Source: JBDRDI01 sp043820875 (GTDB lineage Bacteria > Patescibacteriota > Patescibacteriia > Patescibacteriales > UBA12075). From it: a stretch of DNA of 19,513 nucleotides. Numbering within the stretch: position 1 is the first letter of the stretch; each line of letters begins with the position of its first letter. Location of the stretch: contig JBDRDI010000020.1 of assembly GCA_043820875.1 (NCBI GenBank), forward strand, positions 1 through 19,513. Reading direction: 5' to 3'. Under the pieces are notes generated by a model, which saw nothing but the letters and a program-made list of their open reading frames with translations, was not told where the DNA came from and ran no database searches. Positions 6,782 through 13,562 of this stretch are shown here, in pieces. The translations under genes and the position numbers were made by a program.

Positions 6782-8059
6782 GTTCCACTCCTTCAACCGA
6801 TCTATCGTCTTTCTGCTACTCAAAACATTTTTAATATATTCACGATATTCAGGTGAATCAACTTTTTTGGCGGCGTCCGGAACGTCTTTATATGTTTCTT
6901 TCATGTCTTTAATGTTTTTTTCAACTTCATCTTTCTCCGCCTCAACACCTTCCTTTTCCGCAATTTTTTTCACAAGCAACGAAGCCTTCACTCTTTTCAT
7001 GGCTTCCGGCAAAATCTCCAGCGTCAATTCGTTCTTTGTTTTTTTGATACTGGCCAAATAATCTTCAAATTTCCCCCCTTGTTGAGCGATACCCTCTTCC
7101 AACTCAGACATCATAATTCGCGCTTCGTGACCAACGAGAATTTCCGGAACGTCTCCGAACCTTGCTTGAGAAATTAATTTATCAAGCATTTCTCTTTCAA
7201 CTTTCAAGTCAGCTTCTTTTTCTTTCTGTTCTTGAATATTTTTTTTGATTTTTTCTTCCAATTCCGCGAATTTTTTAAATCCAAATTTTTCAGCCAACTT
7301 ATCATCCAAAGCAGAAATTTCACGCGCATAAACTTCGCAAACCTCCACTTTAAAATCAACCATTTTACCGGCCAAATTTTTCATATGATATTTTTCCGGA
7401 TATGGCAAGCTAAAATCTTTTTTATCGCCTTTCTTCGCGCCAATCAAGTGCTTATCAAAACCCGGCACAATATAATTCTTGCCGATAACAATTGCCGCGC
7501 CCTTGCTTTGCCCACCTTCCACCGGCACATTATCTTGAAACATTTGAATGTCAACCAAAACTTTATCATCATTCCGTGCCGCATTGACAGTAATAACTTC
7601 TTTGGCGCCCATCTCTGCGAGTTCTTGTAAAACTTTTTCCACCTCTTCTTTGCCAATTTCAACTTTTATTTTTTTGATCTTTAAATTTTTATACTCACCA
7701 AGTTCCACGCCGGGCATTATTGCCAGCGTGATTTTATATTCAAACGAATTATTCGGAGCGAGCTTAATAATATCCACTTGCGGTTGACCAACTGCCTCAT
7801 CTTCTCCCATGTTTTTTTCAATTACTTCGCCAATGGTTTTATTTACCACGATATTCGCTGCTTCTTCCATAATGGCCATTTCGCCAATTTTCTTTTTCAC
7901 AACGTCCAATGGCGCTTTGCCAGGCCGAAAACCATCTATCTTAACATCTTTAGAAATTTTTTCAGCGGCTTTGGAAATATACGGCTCAAATTCCAAGAAA
8001 GTCATTTCCACGCGCAATTCCACTTGTGATTTTTCTAGATTCTTTTTTTCTACTTTCAT
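6764..8059 (-). CDS. tig: Trigger factor, 431 aa
   Basis: Ribosome-associated chaperone and peptidyl-prolyl isomerase that receives nascent chains. The N-terminal ribosome-binding domain carries the signature GFRPGKAP at residues 43-50; the FKBP-like isomerase domain spans about 150-245 (DDKVLVDIQ, GKNYIVPGFDKHLIGAKKGD, FKVEVCEVY); the helical C-terminal chaperone domain runs from about 255 to the end. Length matches the usual 430-450 aa. It follows ppaC by 20 bp and is co-transcribed with nusA and ppaC. Oddity: the last residues, ISDVR, are encoded by the dispersed repeat that begins here, so the native C-terminus has been replaced or extended by repeat DNA. No Shine-Dalgarno is seen before the ATG at 8059. 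Confidence 0.95.
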   Translation of the reverse strand: MKVEKKNLEKSQVELRVEMTFLEFEPYISKAAEKISKDVKIDGFRPGKAPLDVVKKKIGEMAIMEEAANIVVNKTIGEVIEKNMGEDEAVGQPQVDIIKLAPNNSFEYKITLAIMPGVELGEYKNLKIKKIKVEIGKEEVEKVLQELAEMGAKEVITVNAARNDDKVLVDIQMFQDNVPVEGGQSKGAAIVIGKNYIVPGFDKHLIGAKKGDKKDFSLPYPEKYHMKNLAGKMVDFKVEVCEVYAREISALDDKLAEKFGFKKFAELEEKIKKNIQEQKEKEADLKVEREMLDKLISQARFGDVPEILVGHEARIMMSELEEGIAQQGGKFEDYLASIKKTKNELTLEILPEAMKRVKASLLVKKIAEKEGVEAEKDEVEKNIKDMKETYKDVPDAAKKVDSPEYREYIKNVLSSRKTIDRLKEWNISDVR

Positions 8060-8079
8060 AATTCTATAAATTAAGTAAA

Positions 8080-9012
8080 TTATTTATCAAACGCCTCGGT
8101 CAACTTCGGTACCACTTGTTTCTTGCGCGATAAAACTCCTTGAAAATAGGCGCGGTTATTTTTGAATTCTCCCCCAAGCGCCTGGCCGACTTTTTCTTCG
8201 TCATCTGATAAAATTAAAAACTGCGATCCTTCATTAATAATGTCTATCATGAATAATATTATTGTATGATATGCTTCATTTTCTTTTATTTTTTTCATTT
8301 CCGCAAGCAAATTGTCTTCACGAGGAGTAAATTCTTCCAAGGCAACCGTCTCCACCGAACCAATACCGAATTTTCCGGCTTTAAAATCAAAATCTTTAAA
8401 ATCGCTTTTTATTATTTCCGCTTCTCCCAAATTTTTGATGCTTGATTTTATTTTAAAAAGCTCCATGCCAAATTCTTTCCAGTCCGCGACTCCGGCGATC
8501 TCAGACAACTTTTCAATAATTTCTTTGTCCACGCTTGAGCAAGTCGGCGACTTGGTAATCACCGTATCAACTAAAATCGCCGAAAGAGCAAGGCCGGCTG
8601 AATTTTTTGAAATTTCCATCTTTGAATCAAAATATTTTTGCGCGATGATTGAGCAAGTTGCGCCAACAGGCTTGGTCAAAAATTCAATCGGTTCTGTTCC
8701 GCGAAAATCAACTTTATGATGATCCAAGACTTCCACGACTTTCGCTTTTTCAATACCTGATACCGACTGTGAAGTCGCATTATGATCAACCAAAATAACA
8801 GTCTTTTCTTCAACTGAGTCTAAAATTTCCGGAGCATTAAACCCAAATTTTTCCAAAACATAAATCGTTTCACGATTAAGTTCTCCTGCCGCAGCCGGCG
8901 CATACTTGTCTTCTCCGGCAATTTTATTTTTATATTCCGCGTAAAAAATCGCGGCCGCCACACTGTCCAAATCCGGGGACTTGTGACCAACAATAAAAAT
9001 TTTGTCTGACAT
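8080..9012 (-). CDS. ppaC: Manganese-dependent inorganic pyrophosphatase (family II), 310 aa
   Basis: Hydrolyses pyrophosphate to phosphate, pulling polymerisation reactions forward. DHH-family motifs are complete: VGHKSPDLDS (His10, Asp14, Asp16), LVDHN, VLDHHKVD, an ILVDT segment for the fourth motif, and the C-terminal DHHA2 part with SRKKQVVP, which supplies the substrate-binding Arg and Lys. Length about 310 matches the core enzyme without CBS domains. I chose the ATG at 9012, 25 bp after the nusA stop; a TTG at 9048 would overlap nusA and add a non-conserved leader. Cytoplasmic; sits between nusA and tig. Confidence 0.93.
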   Translation of the reverse strand: MSDKIFIVGHKSPDLDSVAAAIFYAEYKNKIAGEDKYAPAAAGELNRETIYVLEKFGFNAPEILDSVEEKTVILVDHNATSQSVSGIEKAKVVEVLDHHKVDFRGTEPIEFLTKPVGATCSIIAQKYFDSKMEISKNSAGLALSAILVDTVITKSPTCSSVDKEIIEKLSEIAGVADWKEFGMELFKIKSSIKNLGEAEIIKSDFKDFDFKAGKFGIGSVETVALEEFTPREDNLLAEMKKIKENEAYHTIILFMIDIINEGSQFLILSDDEEKVGQALGGEFKNNRAYFQGVLSRKKQVVPKLTEAFDK

Positions 9013-9037
9013 AAAATTATATATTATATTATTTATT

Positions 9038-10423
9038 TTATTTCTCAATCTTTTTTTCTTTCTTCTCTTTCTTCTCTTTCTTCTCTTTCTTATCTTTTTT
9101 CTCTTTCTTCTCTTTCTTCTCGTCTTCTTTCTTTACCTTTTTCTCTTTTTTCTTATTTTCCTCCCCATTTTCTTCCCCATTTTCCGTCTCACTTTTTTTC
9201 TCTTGCCCTGAGCTTGCCGAAGGGTCTTCAACCGGTTTAACTTCATTTTCCTCTTCCGGTTTTATTTCCAGCGCTTCTGCTCCTTCAATATCAATCTTCC
9301 AACCTGTCAGTTTCGCGGCCAATCTGACATTTTGTCCGCCTTTACCTATGGCCAAAGAAAGTTGTTCAGCCACGACTTTTACAATCGCTCTTTTATTCTC
9401 TTCATCAATCTCAGTACCAATAATTTTTGCCGGCGATAAAGCATTGGCAATAAAAATCTTTGGATCATCGCTATATTCAATAATATCCACCTTTTCTCCG
9501 CCAAGTTCTGAAATAATTGTCTGAATGCGCGATCCTCTTTGCCCCACGCATGATCCAATCGGATCCACGTTTTCCGAATCAGTGAACACTGCTACTTTTG
9601 ATCTGGCGCCAGCTTCTCTGGCCACGGCTTTCAACTCAATTAATCCATTGGAAATTTCCGGAATTTCCAAATAAAAAATTTTCTTCAAAATTTCTTCCGA
9701 AGTTCTGGATAAAACAATTTCCGGTCCCTTGGCGCGCAACGCGACTTCTCGCACATACACCTTAATTCGCTCGCCCGGATTATAATTTTCACCATGAATT
9801 TGTTCTTCAAAAGGCAAGACTCCCACTGCCTTATTCAAATCAACCAACACAACTCGGCCTTCTCTTCTCTGCACCACGCCACTCACAACTTCGCCTTCTT
9901 TGTCTTTGAAGTCATTAAAAATCATATCGCGTTCAGCCTCCCGCAATCTTTGAATAATTACTTGCTTGGCAGTTTGAGCCGCCATCCGGCCGTAATCATC
10001 TGGTATCGGCAATTTGTTTCTGATGACATCGCCAATTTTGGAAGTTTTCTTAATCAATTTCGCGTCTGACAATTGAATCTCCGTCTTCGGATTAAATTTC
10101 TTTTTCTCTTCCTCGTCTACTATTTCTTCTTTATCTTTCTTCACTTCTTTCTGTTTTGAAGTTGGAAGAATTGTTTCCTTTGTTTCTTCCTCATTTTCTT
10201 CAACCAACTCTTCTTCCGGTAAATCTTCCACCACAGTTTTCACATCATAAACTTTTGATGACGCCTTCTCCGGATCAAATTCAACTTGGATGTTTTGATT
10301 TTTTTGGCCAAAATCTTTGCGATAAGCCGCGGACAAAGCCGATTCAATTGTTTCAATCACAGCTTCATAGCTCAATCCTTTTTCATCACAAATTTGTTTT
10401 ATGGCGCTTGATATTTCAGACAT
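9038..10423 (-). CDS. nusA: Transcription termination/antitermination factor NusA, 461 aa
   Basis: Binds RNA polymerase and nascent RNA, stimulates hairpin pausing and termination, and works in antitermination complexes. Order: polymerase-binding N-domain (1-60 and about 120-165, ending AAQTAKQVIIQRLREAERD), interrupted at about 65-125 by an acidic/Lys-rich insertion; S1 domain (about 175-245, GEVVSGVVQRREGRVVLVD); KH1 (about 270-330, CVGQRGSRIQTIISELGGE); KH2 (about 335-385, AIGKGGQNVRLAAKLTGW); then a low-complexity tail of about 75 residues with KKEKKEK repeats. The tail contains DPSASSGQ, encoded by a dispersed palindrome-like repeat. Unlike many bacteria, rimP and infB are not adjacent; ppaC and tig follow. 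Its leader holds a terminator-like hairpin that may regulate it. Confidence 0.95.
   Translation of the reverse strand: MSEISSAIKQICDEKGLSYEAVIETIESALSAAYRKDFGQKNQNIQVEFDPEKASSKVYDVKTVVEDLPEEELVEENEEETKETILPTSKQKEVKKDKEEIVDEEEKKKFNPKTEIQLSDAKLIKKTSKIGDVIRNKLPIPDDYGRMAAQTAKQVIIQRLREAERDMIFNDFKDKEGEVVSGVVQRREGRVVLVDLNKAVGVLPFEEQIHGENYNPGERIKVYVREVALRAKGPEIVLSRTSEEILKKIFYLEIPEISNGLIELKAVAREAGARSKVAVFTDSENVDPIGSCVGQRGSRIQTIISELGGEKVDIIEYSDDPKIFIANALSPAKIIGTEIDEENKRAIVKVVAEQLSLAIGKGGQNVRLAAKLTGWKIDIEGAEALEIKPEEENEVKPVEDPSASSGQEKKSETENGEENGEENKKKEKKVKKEDEKKEKKEKKDKKEKKEKKEKKEKKIEK
9045..9125. repeat. 9-bp homopyrimidine microsatellite in the nusA 3' end
   Basis: On the + strand, units of TTCTCTTTC and close variants repeat tandemly with almost no purines; on the minus strand they encode the KKE/KEK tail of NusA. 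Unit length is a multiple of three, so copy changes keep frame. Pyrimidine bias continues with interruptions to about 9200. Confidence 0.85.
9206..9224. repeat. REP-like dispersed repeat inside nusA
   Basis: CCCTGAGCTTGCCGAAGGG, a sequence type known from many bacterial genomes as a dispersed, imperfectly palindromic repeat. In this frame it encodes the familiar PSASSGQ string, here within the non-conserved tail of NusA, indicating in-frame insertion of repeat DNA into a coding region. Only one copy is in the window. Confidence 0.65.
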
Positions 10424-10451
10424 AAATTTAATTTAATTAATTTTAATTTCT

Positions 10452-10483
10452 AAAAAAAGCTAGTTTATCCAAAGATAACTAGC
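10452..10483 (-). terminator. Intrinsic terminator hairpin in the nusA leader (possible attenuator)
   Basis: On the minus strand GCTAGTTATC pairs with GATAAACTAGC (one bulged A) around a TTTG loop and is followed by seven T residues. It lies 28-60 bases before the nusA ATG and immediately after the predicted nusA transcription start, so nusA transcripts must read through it. It could also stop read-through from the tRNA. Confidence 0.7.
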
Positions 10484-10493
10484 CTATGTGTGT

Positions 10494-10522
10494 ATGATAT
10501 CACAATGGTGGGGAAGTGTCAA
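10494..10522 (-). promoter_or_regulatory. Promoter of the nusA-ppaC-tig unit
   Basis: TTGACA (10517-10522), 17-bp spacer, TATCAT (10494-10499) on the minus strand: a perfect -35 and a five-of-six -10. The predicted start near 10487 is about four bases before the terminator-like hairpin, giving a leader of about 64 nt to the ATG at 10423. Confidence 0.65.
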
Positions 10523-10554
10523 ATGAAATACTTCAATTACAATATTCTTTTAAA

Positions 10555-10587
10555 ATCTGAAATCCGATATCTGACATCCGATATCTG
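10555..10587. repeat. Dispersed ATCCGACA/ATCTGACA-type repeat, copy 2
   Basis: Two head-to-tail copies of ATCCGATATCTG (10562-10573 and 10576-10587) preceded by a related ATCTGA. It shares the exact 16-mer ATCTGACATCCGATAT with the copy at 6766-6781 in the same orientation. It lies directly downstream of the tRNA-Asp 3' end and upstream of the nusA promoter. GATATC palindromes occur inside. Confidence 0.65.
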
Positions 10588-10592
10588 TTATG

Positions 10593-10666
10593 CGGAGCGG
10601 ACGGGACTCGAACCCGCGACCTCCTGCGTGACAGGCAGGCGTTCTAACCAGCTGAACTACCGCTCC
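10593..10666 (-). tRNA. tRNA-Asp (GTC)
   Basis: A 74-nt cloverleaf on the minus strand: acceptor GGAGCGG pairs with CCGCTCC, D-arm GTTC/GAAC, anticodon stem CCTGC/GCAGG with loop CTGTCAC (anticodon GTC), variable AGGTC, T-arm GCGGG-TTCGAGT-CCCGT, discriminator G, as expected for aspartate. The 3' CCA is not encoded; the next bases read CAT. It has its own promoter and no operon partner. Confidence 0.95.
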
Positions 10667-10686
10667 AAATATATAAAGATTTGTTT

Positions 10687-10715
10687 AGATTAAATAAAAA
10701 TATTAAATTTGTCAA
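10687..10715 (-). promoter_or_regulatory. Promoter of tRNA-Asp
   Basis: TTGACA (10710-10715), 17-bp spacer and TAATCT (10687-10692) on the minus strand, about 20 bases before the mature 5' end of the tRNA. A perfect -35 with optimal spacing; it lies between the stop of the 208-aa methyltransferase gene and the tRNA. Confidence 0.65.
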
Positions 10716-10728
10716 TACTCGCGCGCTT

Positions 10729-11355
10729 TTATTCTTTTAATTTTCTGGCCAGCAAAAAAATGATTCCATTATTTTTGTATTTTATTTTTGACTCAACCTC
10801 TATTTCAAAATCAATTAATTTGAAATTATTTTGGGATAACATTTTTTTAACCTGTCCCTCGGTATAATAAGTAATAAGCCGTTTGGCTTTATTATATCTC
10901 TCGTCTTTAATAACTCTTTGTCCTTTACCTTCTTTAAAGCTTAAAAAAATAATTCCGTTATCTTTTAAAATCCGGCGTAATTCTGATAAGGCCTTTTGTA
11001 TATCGCTTTTTTTCAAATGATAAAGTACGGCACTGCACCAAACTCCGTCAAAATATTGATCAGAATATTTTAATTCCAGAATGTTCATTATCCCATACTT
11101 TGCTTTCGGCTCATATTTTTTGGCTTCCTTAATCATGTTTTTTGAAATATCAGCTCCGTACACTTTAAAATTTTTCTCCACAAAAAATTTACAATCTCTG
11201 CCAAAACCGCATCCCATATCTCCCACCTTGACGCCAACCGTAAGACAATTGGCAAAATTATTCAACCAATATTGGTCGCGCAACTCAATAGTATTTTTAA
11301 AATATTCCGAGACATTTTGGTCGTAAAATTCACTGATATTTTTTATATAAGGCAT
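10729..11355 (-). CDS. Class I SAM-dependent methyltransferase, 208 aa
   Basis: A Rossmann-fold methyltransferase: motif I VGDMGCGFGRD at about residues 44-54 binds S-adenosylmethionine, YGADISKNM (about 69-77) supplies the acidic residue for the ribose, FDGVWCSAVLYHL is motif IV-like, and LRRILKDNGIIFLSF is the post-motif helix-strand. It resembles Methyltransf_11/25-type small-molecule enzymes, but nothing indicates the substrate. Monocistronic in appearance: it lies after the terminator of the TrmH-like gene and before tRNA-Asp. A possible extended -10 (TGCTAATAT) sits about 50 nt upstream of the start; no Shine-Dalgarno. Confidence 0.85.
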   Translation of the reverse strand: MPYIKNISEFYDQNVSEYFKNTIELRDQYWLNNFANCLTVGVKVGDMGCGFGRDCKFFVEKNFKVYGADISKNMIKEAKKYEPKAKYGIMNILELKYSDQYFDGVWCSAVLYHLKKSDIQKALSELRRILKDNGIIFLSFKEGKGQRVIKDERYNKAKRLITYYTEGQVKKMLSQNNFKLIDFEIEVESKIKYKNNGIIFLLARKLKE

Positions 11356-11429
11356 AATTTTTTACGCAGAAACTTTAATATTTAATAAAAATATTTTTTA
11401 AATTACTTTTCTATATTAGCACTTTCTTT

Positions 11430-11466
11430 AAAAAAATAAAAGACGTGTTTTACACATATTCACGCC
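11430..11466 (-). terminator. Rho-independent terminator after the TrmH-family gene
   Basis: On the minus strand GGCGTG (11461-11466) pairs with CACGTC (11442-11447), including one G-T wobble, across a 13-nt loop; TTTTATTTTTTT follows. It begins 8 bases after the stop codon of the RNA methyltransferase gene. Confidence 0.6.
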
Positions 11467-11473
11467 TTGTGGT

Positions 11474-12265
11474 TTATTCGCTTTTCCCCTGTTTTTGCGC
11501 CCTCTGCCTCAAAGCTTCAAACAATATTACGGCAGTGCTTACGGAAGCGTTCAGTGAATCAATTTTCCCGAGCATGGGAATCTTTATTTTTTCAGTAAAT
11601 TCACGCGCCCAGATATTACTCAATCCTTCGTGTTCCGTTCCGACAACAATTGCCGACGGCGAGTCATAATCCGCCTTTGTATAAATTTTATCCGCACCTG
11701 GAAAAGCCGCAAAAATTTTAATTTCTTTTTCTTTCAACCATTCTATCACCTCACTTGTCGAACACGTAGCGACTTGATTTGTAAAAACTGTTCCGAGCGA
11801 CGCGCGAATCACGTTCGGGTTGTAAATATCACACTTGTCACCGCAAACAATCACGGCATCGGCGCGAGCGGCGTCAGCGCTTCGTAGTATCGCACCCAAA
11901 TTTCCTGGCTTTTCTATATTCTCCAAAATCACCAAAAGGGGATTGGCGCTTAAATCTATATTCTCCAAAGACAGCCGACGTGGCGAAGCAAGCGCGATTA
12001 CACCGTCTGGATTTTCACGAAAGGAAATTTTGTCAAAAATATTTTTTTCCAATTCAATCAATTCTTCTTTTTCTGAAAATTTCATCTTACCGGCATAATC
12101 CGGACAAAAATAAATTTTTTCAATTTTCATGCCGCCAATTCGCGCCAGTGACAATTCTTTTTTGCCCTCTATTATTATCAAATTTAATTTCGCGCGCTCG
12201 CGCGCTTTTTTTAATTTAATTATTTTTTTTATTTCTTCGTTTTGCAAGCTGGTAATCTTTTTCAT
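11474..12265 (-). CDS. TrmH/SpoU-family RNA 2'-O-methyltransferase, 263 aa
   Basis: SPOUT-superfamily enzyme transferring methyl from S-adenosylmethionine to a ribose 2'-OH of rRNA or tRNA. The N-terminal L30e-like RNA-binding part (1-105, beginning MKKITSLQNEEIKKI and with FIEGKKEL-like IIEGKKELSLA) is followed by the three SPOUT motifs: ILENIEKPGNLGAILRSADA (about 113-132, catalytic Arg in RSA), IVVGTEHEGLS (206-216) and IPMLGKIDSLNASVSTAV (229-246), which form the trefoil knot. Organisation resembles RlmB/TsnR-like 23S enzymes; the exact target cannot be told. It starts 3 bp after the SdpI-like stop and so is co-transcribed with it, and it ends at a terminator. Confidence 0.9.
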   Translation of the reverse strand: MKKITSLQNEEIKKIIKLKKARERAKLNLIIIEGKKELSLARIGGMKIEKIYFCPDYAGKMKFSEKEELIELEKNIFDKISFRENPDGVIALASPRRLSLENIDLSANPLLVILENIEKPGNLGAILRSADAARADAVIVCGDKCDIYNPNVIRASLGTVFTNQVATCSTSEVIEWLKEKEIKIFAAFPGADKIYTKADYDSPSAIVVGTEHEGLSNIWAREFTEKIKIPMLGKIDSLNASVSTAVILFEALRQRAQKQGKSE

Positions 12266-12268
12266 AAT

Positions 12269-12937
12269 TTATTTTTTGTCATTTATCTTTCTATAAACAA
12301 GATAAGAATAAACAATCGGGACAAACAAAATCAATGCAATAACGGCTATAAACAATGGCAAAAGAATTCCAGCCGGCAAAAAACCCATAATAATAAACAT
12401 TGCTCCGCCAAACATAAATGTTTTACCGCCCAATTTATGCGTCTTATTCCAAACCTCTTCGCTGGACAATGTCCATGGTGTTCTAATGCCCATAAACCAA
12501 TTCGGTTTTATTCTGCCCATGTAATAACCCAAAAAAATAAATAATAATCCAATCAGTACCGGAATTATTTTGCCCATTGATATACAAGAATAACCCAGCG
12601 CTGAAAAACCGGAAATAAAATATATTAAAGAAAATACAAAAACAAACAACGCTTTGAATTTATGATATACATCTTGAAATTCTTTATATCTGTCTTTCTT
12701 CGGATCAATGTGGGGGATAAACAACATTAATAAATAAATTAATGCGACCACGCCGGGCATCACAAAAGCCGCCACAGCACGCGAGCCCCAGCCATCAACT
12801 TCACCAGCAAAATTCCAATGCGTTGGAACTCTGTCCGGAAAAGAGCTATAAAAATAAAACGAAGAAGCCACGACAATCGCAAGAATCAAAAGCGGCAAAA
12901 TTTCGGTTTTGATTGTGGGTTTGATTGGGTTGGGCAT
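12269..12937 (-). CDS. SdpI-family membrane protein with DUF1648-like N-terminus, 222 aa
   Basis: Integral membrane protein with about six hydrophobic segments. The first segment is followed by SFPDRVPTHWNFAGEVDGWG (about residues 33-52), the DUF1648 signature, and the C-terminal half has IKPNWFMGIRTPWTLSSEEVW, typical of the SdpI/YhfL family. In Bacillus, SdpI is the immunity protein against the SdpC toxin and also signals; here no Sdp toxin is in view, so only family membership is supported. It lies 17 bp after the toxin gene and 3 bp before the RNA methyltransferase gene, suggesting one transcript, although functional linkage is not implied. Confidence 0.88.
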   Translation of the reverse strand: MPNPIKPTIKTEILPLLILAIVVASSFYFYSSFPDRVPTHWNFAGEVDGWGSRAVAAFVMPGVVALIYLLMLFIPHIDPKKDRYKEFQDVYHKFKALFVFVFSLIYFISGFSALGYSCISMGKIIPVLIGLLFIFLGYYMGRIKPNWFMGIRTPWTLSSEEVWNKTHKLGGKTFMFGGAMFIIMGFLPAGILLPLFIAVIALILFVPIVYSYLVYRKINDKK

Positions 12938-12954
12938 AATTGTTTTTGATTATT

Positions 12955-13218
12955 TTATTTATAAATTTGACTGTGCGTTCCAATATCCAAAAAAATAACT
13001 AGAGTATAATTATCAAATTCTTCAAATATAATTCTGACGTCGCCAGTTATGGAGATCGCCTTCTTGCTAATTAATAATCCTTTTAAAGAATGGTTACGCA
13101 ATGATTCGTGATGAGGATCGGTTATAAATATTTCAATTGCTTTGATTGTTTTTGCTTTTAATTTCGGAACAAGCTTTTTAAATTGTTTTTCAAATCTTTT
13201 ATGGTATTTAATTTTCAT
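12955..13218 (-). CDS. YafQ/RelE-family mRNA interferase toxin, 87 aa
   Basis: A small basic protein of the RelE/ParE superfamily. It opens MKIKYHKRFEKQFKKL, has SLKGLLISKKAISITGDVRIIFEE in the middle (basic strand with the conserved Arg) and ends IGTHSQIYK, the C-terminal THS pattern of YafQ-type ribosome-dependent endoribonucleases (the His is catalytic in YafQ). Its ATG overlaps the antitoxin stop by 4 nt, the usual antitoxin-first arrangement with translational coupling. Size matches the family (85-95 aa) and all key regions are intact, so it is probably functional. Confidence 0.87.
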   Translation of the reverse strand: MKIKYHKRFEKQFKKLVPKLKAKTIKAIEIFITDPHHESLRNHSLKGLLISKKAISITGDVRIIFEEFDNYTLVIFLDIGTHSQIYK

Positions 13219-13490
13219 AAAGCTTTTAAATACTCGGCAGCTTGCTTGCCGTTCATTTTTTTGGAAACGTTTTTATTTTTTATAGCATCATTGGCCGCGC
13301 GGATTATATTTTTTTCTTGACTTATGGTTAATCCGTTTTCCGTTACAACTAAAAATGGCAATCCTTTATAAACAGAGAGCTGTTTTAAAAATAATTTTAT
13401 AGCCGAACTCATATCCAGCCCCATGCGGTCAAGAATTTTTTTCGCGGCTCTTTTTTCTTTTTCATCAATGCGAATTTGAATTGTATTCAT
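13215..13490 (-). CDS. RelB/DinJ-family antitoxin, 91 aa
   Basis: The N-terminal half, MNTIQIRIDEKEKRAAKKI with GLDMSSAIKLFLKQ, is the ribbon-helix-helix DNA-binding region characteristic of RelB/DinJ antitoxins, ending in a GLPF-like motif (KGLPFLV). The C-terminal half, rich in Asn and Lys (about 55-91), would wrap and neutralise the toxin. Overlaps the toxin gene by 4 nt. Ribbon-helix-helix antitoxins repress their own promoter; a 10-bp palindrome inside the promoter spacer just upstream is a fitting operator. Confidence 0.88.
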   Translation of the reverse strand: MNTIQIRIDEKEKRAAKKILDRMGLDMSSAIKLFLKQLSVYKGLPFLVVTENGLTISQEKNIIRAANDAIKNKNVSKKMNGKQAAEYLKAL

Positions 13491-13518
13491 ATATTTTTAA
13501 TTTAAGCTTTATATTCTC

Positions 13519-13547
13519 ATCTTACCAACTTGTAATTACATTGTCAA
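13519..13547 (-). promoter_or_regulatory. Toxin-antitoxin promoter with internal operator palindrome
   Basis: TTGACA (13542-13547), 17-bp spacer and TAAGAT (13519-13524) on the minus strand, with a leader of about 22 nt to the antitoxin ATG. The spacer contains the perfect 10-bp palindrome TGTAATTACA (13531-13540), positioned as an autoregulatory operator. That the antitoxin binds it is inference. Confidence 0.6.
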
Positions 13548-13562
13548 TACATACTTTTAACC

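Noticed and set aside
9013..9048. Extended TTG start for the pyrophosphatase
   Set aside because: It would overlap nusA and add residues before the conserved MSDKIFIVGH N-terminus.
9002..9211. Plus-strand Phe/Leu-rich open frame that looks like a membrane protein
   Set aside because: It is the antisense translation of the pyrimidine-rich microsatellite in nusA; the minus frame is the real gene.
10490..10693. Plus-strand open frame containing GLEPATSCVTGRRSNQLNYR
   Set aside because: This is the well-known spurious protein produced by translating the antisense of a tRNA gene; here it is the antisense of tRNA-Asp.
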